Source: Roridomyces roridus (lineage: Eukaryota > Basidiomycota > Agaricomycetes > Agaricales > Mycenaceae). From it: 64,000 nt of DNA. Below the pieces are notes generated by a model. That model was not told the DNA's origin. It did no database searches and saw nothing but the letters and a program-made list of their open reading frames with translations. Shown here piece after piece: positions 58,308 through 64,000 of this stretch; within the stretch, counting starts at the first letter, position 1; every line of letters begins with the position of its first letter. The stretch is taken from assembly GCA_029378245.1 (NCBI GenBank), contig JARKIF010000034.1, forward strand, positions 434,001 to 498,000, read 5' to 3'. Position numbers and translations under genes: made by a program.

Positions 58308-59874
58308 TCAGCTCTTGTGAACCAGAGTTTCGTCCGTGGCCATCTTCTTTTTCCTCTGCCAAGTATCCCACGCTCGTTCCAGCTCTTCCTCTTGTTGAAC
58401 TGCCAATTCACGGCCAACCTTTTTGACTGCTCGAGTCTGATGAATTTTAATAGCGTTCGGATCTAAGTCCTCTTCTTCAAATTCATCTTCCTCTGTCAAC
58501 ACCATGTCATCAGTGTCGCCAACATCCAGTTGGACATGATCGAACTGGAAATCCCTTCCAGTGTATTCTACCACTGCGCCGTCGGAGACCAATTTATCCA
58601 ACGACTCTTTAGACAAGTCAATCAAATCATGTATGTTACTTGGCAGCGTGATACTGTGCCGCGCTTCATATGGAACGACTCTGAACTGCGCTATTTTCGA
58701 TTGAAACACTGAGCCATCAAGTTCTGCAACAACATAGCTCCCGCCGAGTGTTCGTCGTATAACAATCATAGGCCCGAGATACCGCGGCGCCATTTTAGTG
58801 TTCAGAGACTTTTCAACCATCGAGTTTCTGACAAGGACCAGATCCCCGGGTTTGAAATTGAAGTCCCTGATTGTATGTGCATGCTCTTTCTCGTACCGTC
58901 TGACTGCTGCCAATTTTTCCTTTGAGACTCGAGCGCGCATCTCCTCCACATGAGTCTGATGCTTTGCCAATGCTTGCGCTCTGAATCCTATCAATTCAGC
59001 TGTAGTTAAAGCCCTAGCCGGCAATTCAACCAACCAAGTTGCCTCAACGATATCCAACGGCAGAATGGGATGAGCGCCGGTTACCATGAAGTAAGGTGAA
59101 CAGCCAAGTCCACGCCGTATGGTAATTCGATCTGCCCAAATTACTTGAGGCAGGAACCAGTACCATTTCCCTGGGTGACCACCCGTGGCCTTGTACAGGG
59201 ATTGGCGCATGGGCCAATGTCCACTCTCGATTGTACCGTTAGCTTGCGAGTTGTACGCGGAAATTCGAATTCCACGAATTCCGTACTTCGACGCTAACCG
59301 CAGCAATGAATTGTGGTGCGTTGTCAGTCACAATGACTTCAGGACAACCCCACCTGCAGATGATTTCTTCCAATAAGAATAACCCAAGTGTTCGGGCATT
59401 CTCATTCTTAATTGCTCGAGCTTCCAGCCATCTACTCAACGAGTCGCGTGCATCCACAACCTTGTTGTATCCATTCGACGGAGTACCCATAACCATCACA
59501 TCCACATGTATTTTCTGGAACAGGGACGGGGTGTGAGTTTGAACCGGCGGGATATGAATTAACCGCTGCTGGCGCAACTGGCATAGGAGACATGTTTTCA
59601 CGTAGTGACTGATATCCTTTTCCAACTCGGGCCACCAAAACCTCAATTCTATCAAGGACTTGGTAGCAAAGAATCCTCTGTGTCCCAAGCTATCGTGGGC
59701 GGACTTCATCATGAACATCCGTCTATCCCTATCCACGACCAGCTTATGGTTGCCTCCGACAGACTTTTTATACAGTCTGCCCTTCTTATCCTTGAAGAAC
59801 ATTGAAGCATAGCGCATGAAATTGCGATACTGCGAGTCTGACATGCCCTCAGGCCGCTCGCGAGTGTTATCAAG
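58308..59874 (-). pseudogene. Gypsy integrase, broken by a frameshift
   Basis: The frame continues from RNase H only through a TGA (59875-59877). It has the zinc-binding HHCC segment (HDSLGHRG, then CLLCQLRQQ) and the catalytic core with the first Asp (HVDVMVMGTPSNGYNKVVDA) and second Asp ([13 protein letters not shown]). Just after that (about 59300) the frame shifts: the rest, [20 protein letters not shown] followed by [16 protein letters not shown] with the catalytic Glu, lies in another frame. A GPY/F-type C-terminal segment ([20 protein letters not shown]) and an acidic tail end at 58308. All D, D, E residues survive, but not in one frame. Confidence 0.9.
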
Positions 59875-62466
59875 TCATTTCTTCACCAGTTCAATTCGGG
59901 CATCAGCCAACTTAGCAGCTTCCGTCCGCTGTTCTTCCACGTATGGTTCTTCCACAGCAGGTAGTAAGGGCTCTCCCCCATCCTGAGCTGCTGTGTTTCC
60001 AAATCTGTGCTGCTGTGCAAACTGTGCAGTCGAAGTTTGGAGTACTTGAACCACTTCAACCAACAGCTTCTCATCGTGTGGGCATCTGCATGCCTCGGCT
60101 TTCTGAAGCTCATCTTCAAAGTCTGAAGTATTCTTTGCCTCTTCTCCGTTCAATTCAAACAAGTAGCCACCTCTAGTGTCAATATCTTGTTTAAATTCCT
60201 CCAAATCCATGGGTGCAGGTGAGTGCATGCTATCTGGGTGTAATTTTGGTGACTCATTGTTGTCAAAGTCGACTTCTGCATCTGGGAATTCCTCATCCCC
60301 AAGCTGCTTAAGGCGCCGAGACAAACCATCAGGCCGGAAAGTTTTGCCCATGACATGTTTCAACTTGAATTGGAACATGAGAATCTGCTCAATCCACCGG
60401 TTGATAGTCGCGTTTGGACCCATCCCGGGATTATCCAACATGCCCTTCAAGTATTTCGCATCGGTTTCAACAACCAATTTTCTGCAACCCAACAGCCAGT
60501 AGCTCATCGCTTCGAGAGCTCGCTTCAATCCAAATAATTCCCTCTTGGGCTGCGAATACCTCGCTTCCCGTGCATTTAGAGGTATGGATGCAAACTTTGC
60601 ATAATATCTCTTTTTCGGGTCATTGGGATCCAACTGATATATGTGAATCCCAACTGCCATCCATGAGGTATCCACTGCAAGATAGACTTCTGAATCCCAC
60701 TCATAATTCAGTGGTTTCAGTGCCTCGCAATTCGCAACTGCGATTTTAATTGCTGCCATCGATGCTTTCTGTTCATCACCCCAACAGAACTCAATGCCTG
60801 CCTTGGTCAATTGATTAATTGGCCAAGTGAGCACCGTGTAGTCCTGTATGAACATCCGCATAACTCCAACTGTTCCCAAGAATGACTTCACATCCGTGAA
60901 GCAAGTAGGCTCTCCCCATCGTTCAATCACGCCAATTCTGTCAGGAGAAGGTTTGATACCCTCAAAAGAGCAGACATGACCAACTACGACAGTAGAGTCC
61001 TTGCAGAGAACTGCCTTCTTGCCAGAGAATGTACCTCCCGCATATCCCATGCGAGTTACAACTCTATTCAGATTCTGGAAATGCTCCCACACAAACCGCC
61101 GAATGCCATTGTTTCCGCGGATGGTTTCATAACCTCCACCCGGTAGTTCATATCTTGAACCTGGGCCGCGAATAGGCACATCATCAATATAGGGCTTAGT
61201 TACATGGGGGATTTCATCCCGCAGAATGTAAGTCACATCCTCGTGAAAGATTGGGACTGAGTTAGTCCACCCTTGAGGTAGTTTGACTAACCTCAATGCG
61301 CCAAACGGTGTCTGGAATGTAGTATAGTCCCTAGACGACTCATCAATAGTACGATGATTGTATCCAGAGTACAAATCCAGGCATCCGCCACAAGCTCTGC
61401 CAGCGAAATGACTCGCCAATTCCTCCGCGCCAGGAGGAAGTCCCGAGTGTGCAATGGTCACTGCATTCAAAGGTTCCAGGGAATGAACCAATCGAAGTGC
61501 CTTGCCATCGCTTTTGAGTACACTGAAGTACTTGGTGCGATATGGGCCATTTGAAGGCTCATAAATATTTGCCGCAATACTCGCACGTAACACTTTGCAT
61601 ACTTCATCCAATTGACCTGGTGGGATGGGTATATTCCTTTCAACCCACACCTTGTGATCGGGAAGTACAGGCATCTTCACAGGCGGAAAGAATTCCTCCT
61701 TGAATGTCCCTCTCTCTGAATCATCCCAAGCAAAATTCTGATTGTGCACCATCATGAAATAATGCATCAATTTCTGTTCTTCTGGCAACAAGAAATCCTC
61801 GTTGTGAATTTGATCAACAACTTCTTTCCTATCCGCAGTGTACCTCCCCATCGGAACAAACTCAGGCGGCTTCACTGGTAGGGTCGGTAAATCCTTCAAT
61901 GGATCACCAGTGATGTTCCGCTTGATCCTATACTCTTCAGGTAAATCCTGGTACACTGGACGGACTTTTTGCGCAACTGGCTTGTACTTCTTTCCAGCAA
62001 AGACTTGAACTGGGACTCGAACAGGTGTATGCGAGTGCAGAGTTGGAATACTCTGTTCCACAGGCATAACCCAATCCGCGTACCTGCAGCAAGTACATCT
62101 TCCTTCAGTGATATGCCGTCTTGGCTTCCGTTCTGCCTGGAACTTCTGTGCAACCTTCTCAGGCTCAGTTAATCCACGTAGTTCCGACGCAGTGGGAACC
62201 AAAAATACATCATACACTGTTTTGTTATCCAATTTACTCTGCATGTAATCCTGTAGCAATACAGCAGCCTCAGGGTCCTCTCTTTCAATTTCCGGCAGCG
62301 CCTGCTCTGTAAACAGAGTAGCTAGCTCTTGTTTCGAAAACGAGCCCTTGGTTGCATCTGCGTGCTGTACCATGCGTATCCAGCCTTGACCGTTTTCATC
62401 CATCTCGACTATTGCTGCAAACTCTCGTTGGTCCCTGACCAATTCATCGAGTGCACTTGAAAATTT
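59875..62466 (-). CDS. Gypsy reverse transcriptase - RNase H
   Basis: An 855-residue frame entered from the protease frame at the slippery site 62460-62466. RT motifs: SVLKSDGKALRLVHSLEPLN, CGGCLDLYSGYNHRTIDES, QTPFGALRLVKLPQGWTNSV and the active site YIDD (KPYIDDVPIRGPG). Tether: FLGTVGVMRMFIQDYTVL. RNase H: VYLAVDTSWMAVGIHIYQLD, RELFGLKRALEAMSYWL and KLVVETDAKYLKGML. A downstream acidic region ends ...LADARIELVKK at the TGA 59875-59877. No other stop interrupts it, so this part is intact. The stretch of about 180 residues before RT is a Pro-rich connector with a small Cys motif (GRCTCCRYADW). Confidence 0.93.
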   Translation of the reverse strand, partial: KFSSALDELVRDQREFAAIVEMDENGQGWIRMVQHADATKGSFSKQELATLFTEQALPEIEREDPEAAVLLQDYMQSKLDNKTVYDVFLVPTASELRGLTEPEKVAQKFQAERKPRRHITEGRCTCCRYADWVMPVEQSIPTLHSHTPVRVPVQVFAGKKYKPVAQKVRPVYQDLPEEYRIKRNITGDPLKDLPTLPVKPPEFVPMGRYTADRKEVVDQIHNEDFLLPEEQKLMHYFMMVHNQNFAWDDSERGTFKEEFFPPVKMPVLPDHKVWVERNIPIPPGQLDEVCKVLRASIAANIYEPSNGPYRTKYFSVLKSDGKALRLVHSLEPLNAVTIAHSGLPPGAEELASHFAGRACGGCLDLYSGYNHRTIDESSRDYTTFQTPFGALRLVKLPQGWTNSVPIFHEDVTYILRDEIPHVTKPYIDDVPIRGPGSRYELPGGGYETIRGNNGIRRFVWEHFQNLNRVVTRMGYAGGTFSGKKAVLCKDSTVVVGHVCSFEGIKPSPDRIGVIERWGEPTCFTDVKSFLGTVGVMRMFIQDYTVLTWPINQLTKAGIEFCWGDEQKASMAAIKIAVANCEALKPLNYEWDSEVYLAVDTSWMAVGIHIYQLDPNDPKKRYYAKFASIPLNAREARYSQPKRELFGLKRALEAMSYWLLGCRKLVVETDAKYLKGMLDNPGMGPNATINRWIEQILMFQFKLKHVMGKTFRPDGLSRRLKQLGDEEFPDAEVDFDNNESPKLHPDSMHSPAPMDLEEFKQDIDTRGGYLFELNGEEAKNTSDFEDELQKAEACRCPHDEKLLVEVVQVLQTSTAQFAQQHRFGNTAAQDGGEPLLPAVEEPYVEEQRTEAAKLADARIELVKK

Positions 62467-63739
62467 CCCGCGGCAGGCTTAACATTTTCGGACTCATCCG
62501 GTACACTAACCACGGTAGGCTTCATCCTTTTGAGGTTCTTCAATGCTCCCCGTTCAAAGGTTGGAAGCGTACACCGCTGTTTGGTAGTCGGGTCCGTGAT
62601 GGTGACAATTTGCCTCCCATCTGGTTGGTTCTGCACATTGCTTGCCGTCAAGATATCAAATGGTCTACCCAGCAAGACTTTGTATGCGGGATTCCTGAGT
62701 ACATGAACCTGTAGGTACACTGTGATGTCTCCGAATCTAAACGGAACATTACGAGCTAACCCTTCGGTTTTCTCCACTTGTCCATTGGCACTTTGCATCA
62801 TGATATTAATATCTGGGTTCCATTCTACACCCAGTTCAATTGCAGTAGCCATGGCCATAGACACAATCTGCGAGCCATTATCAAGAATGGACTCAGCCTG
62901 GCCAACACCCTTAATCAAAGGGTATACCACTCTCAGAGCCGCAGAGTCAAGAGCAACTGCAGGGTCAACCATAGTTGCGAAAATCTGCTTAGCCCTTTCA
63001 CCCGGTTTGAGTGTACTCAAATATTCAAGCACCGGATCACACGCAACCAGTGCACCCTTTGGTACAAGTCCATCCTGCTCTTCAGCCACGTAGAAATTCT
63101 GAAGCATAGTTATCTCCTGGGTATGGATGGCATCCGACTGAATGTACTGTGAGCCCGAGTGATACACATTGCCCGGTAGTGCATCCCCCGGTACCACCGG
63201 TGTTGTGTCCCTGGTCTCTGGTACTGGCACACGACGCCAAGTCACCAGATTCTTGGCTTCTTTTTGAATCTCAGGTGCTGCAGCAATCAAGTCCTGCAGC
63301 GGGATTTCAATCTTCACAGATTTCACTGCATCTATGATTGCCTTGATTCCAGCCTCCCTGAATTCGTCAATGGGTGCCTTCAGTTTATAGGCTACACCCG
63401 ATGCAATCTCCGCAATGGTATCCAGTTGAGTCTCACTCAGTTTTTCCTTGGTGCCTGGATTGGGTGCAAATTCAACCGGCGGAACATTCTTGAACGGTAG
63501 TTCAACCGGACTTTCCTGTTCAACCGGTGGTCCTTGTTGAACAGGTGGTATCTGTGGTACAACTCCTGTATCAGAACCTGCATCCTGGTTCTTTTTACTC
63601 TTTTTACCCTTTTTCTTACGCCACTCAGGTGCCTCCGCTTTTGCACCAAGAGTTTTGTTTTCCTGCTTATTCTGGTCCTCCGGGGCTTTCGCAGGTTCAG
63701 GCTTTGGATCAGCCTGTGCCCCCTTCATCGAACCATCTA
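62409..63739 (-). CDS. Gypsy protease region (second frame)
   Basis: From the first internal ATG (63728) it encodes 439 residues: a Lys/Pro/Gln-rich basic region (WRKKKGKKSKKNQD), a helical stretch, then an aspartic-protease-like domain. The domain has ESILDNGSQIVSMAMATAIE in place of the usual D-S/T-G, then VPFRFGDITVYLQVHVLRNP and AYKVLLGRPFDILTAS, the flap and ILG-like motif of retropepsins. It ends at TAG 62409-62411. The frame is open upstream of 63728 to the A7 site, and the RT frame overlaps its end by 58 nt. No zinc knuckle is seen in the window. Confidence 0.85.
62460..62466 (-). promoter_or_regulatory. -1 frameshift heptamer A_AAT_TTT
   Basis: In the protease frame the codons read GGA AAT TTT CAA, so the heptamer AAATTTT fits X_XXY_YYZ. 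A -1 slip leads directly into the RT frame (TTT TCA AGT GCA), and the zero-frame stop TAG follows about 50 nt downstream at 62409. This is the expected geometry for programmed -1 frameshifting. Confidence 0.65.
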
Positions 63740-64000
63740 TTTTTTTCCTTCGTCAGTGTCGCCGGTTCGGGCAGCTCCACTGCGAGTCTGAACAACCAAT
63801 TGTTGGACCTGCGTTGTAAGCAGGGCCAACACCTGTGCCAAGTCGTTATTTTGTACTTGGGGTGCCATAGGGGTTGGTTGAGCAACCCCTAGTGGTTGCT
63901 GGTGTTGGACGAGTTGAATCGACCTATCCTCTTGCCTTTGATTCAATTGGGCAGAGACCTGCGCCAGTTGTCTCCTTAAATGAGCCTCTGTAACCTTGCG
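63737..64000 (-). CDS. Gypsy gag, C-terminal piece (open at the window edge)
   Basis: The frame entering from the right edge reads a Gln-rich helical region (AHLRRQLAQVSAQLNQRQED, then NNDLAQVLALLTTQVQQLVV) and ends SGAARTGDTDEGKK at TAG 63737-63739. It is partial at its 5' side. The next frame (protease) is reached by a -1 shift at the run of seven A residues just before the stop. Confidence 0.75.
   Translation of the reverse strand, partial: RKVTEAHLRRQLAQVSAQLNQRQEDRSIQLVQHQQPLGVAQPTPMAPQVQNNDLAQVLALLTTQVQQLVVQTRSGAARTGDTDEGKK
63740..63746 (-). promoter_or_regulatory. -1 frameshift heptamer A_AAA_AAA
   Basis: The gag frame ends GGA AAA AAA TAG. The seven A residues fit X_XXY_YYZ, and a -1 slip gives AAA AAA ATA GAT, continuing into the open protease frame. 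The stop follows the heptamer immediately. A plain homopolymer indel is the alternative. Confidence 0.5.

Larger units (their letters stand above)
58308..64000 (-). mobile_element. Ty3/Gypsy LTR retrotransposon (partial, runs off the right edge)
   Basis: Reading the minus strand from 64000 down, the order is a gag piece, protease, reverse transcriptase, RNase H and integrase, which is the Ty3/Gypsy (Metaviridae) order. At least 5.7 kb is present; the 5' LTR and most of gag lie beyond the window. No LTR pair was found. The copy has an in-frame TGA between RNase H and integrase and a frameshift inside integrase, so it is probably non-autonomous now. Two -1 slippery heptamers join the first three frames. 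The body shows no host-type introns. Confidence 0.93.

Noticed and set aside
60176..60502. Plus-strand open frames within the retrotransposon
   Set aside because: They are antisense to the intact reverse transcriptase and lack any motif.

Overview
The window is nuclear DNA from a filamentous basidiomycete, most likely an Agaricomycete. Genes are dense and split by many introns of about 45-60 nt with GTRNGT donors. Lineage clues are the F-box-like protein, the single-domain dsRNA-binding proteins, the three-homeodomain protein, the sulfotransferase-like P-loop proteins and the Ty3/Gypsy element. A Cantharellales (Rhizoctonia/Ceratobasidium-type) host is possible, but this is inference. Gene models below were spliced by eye, so exon edges carry some error. 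I recognised no rRNA, tRNA or CRISPR.

1-17.3 kb is a compact housekeeping block: RVB2 AAA+ ATPase, a small hydrophilic protein, an RS-rich nuclear protein, mitoribosomal mL40, COP9 signalosome CSN2, an Nramp metal transporter, an unrecognised multi-exon gene, mitoribosomal uL1m, the mitoribosome assembly factor RSM22, and the pseudo-ubiquitin-protease SAD1/USP39 of the tri-snRNP. Neighbours are often head-to-head with 40-80 bp between start codons, or tail-to-tail with 30-80 bp between stops.

17.3-24 kb is gene-poor. On the minus strand it carries three tiny spliced genes, each encoding little more than one double-stranded-RNA-binding domain (about 80-100 residues). A decayed tandem repeat with a period near 179 bp follows. 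This dsRBD cluster is the most unusual part of the window.

24-41 kb is a second housekeeping block: G-protein beta subunit, a long coiled-coil protein, EMW1/TTC27, TAF4, RPAP3, a membrane-anchored protein kinase, a sulfotransferase-like protein, TAF11 and an F-box-like protein. RVB2, RPAP3 and EMW1 all belong to the R2TP/HSP90 assembly machinery. TAF4 and TAF11 are both TFIID subunits.

41-52 kb is mixed: a membrane protein, a three-homeodomain transcription factor, an isochorismatase-family hydrolase, two genes broken at one point near 48.7 kb (one a truncated sulfotransferase paralogue), and two unrecognised genes that start almost back to back.

52-64 kb is decaying. A kinase-motif scrap and a truncated, frameshifted TAF2 with two bromodomains are followed by AT-rich non-coding DNA with short repeats. 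Next is a spliced gene of unknown function, then a minus-strand Ty3/Gypsy retrotransposon that runs off the right edge. Its gag, protease and reverse-transcriptase frames are joined at two canonical -1 slippery heptamers. Its integrase is broken by an in-frame TGA and a frameshift.
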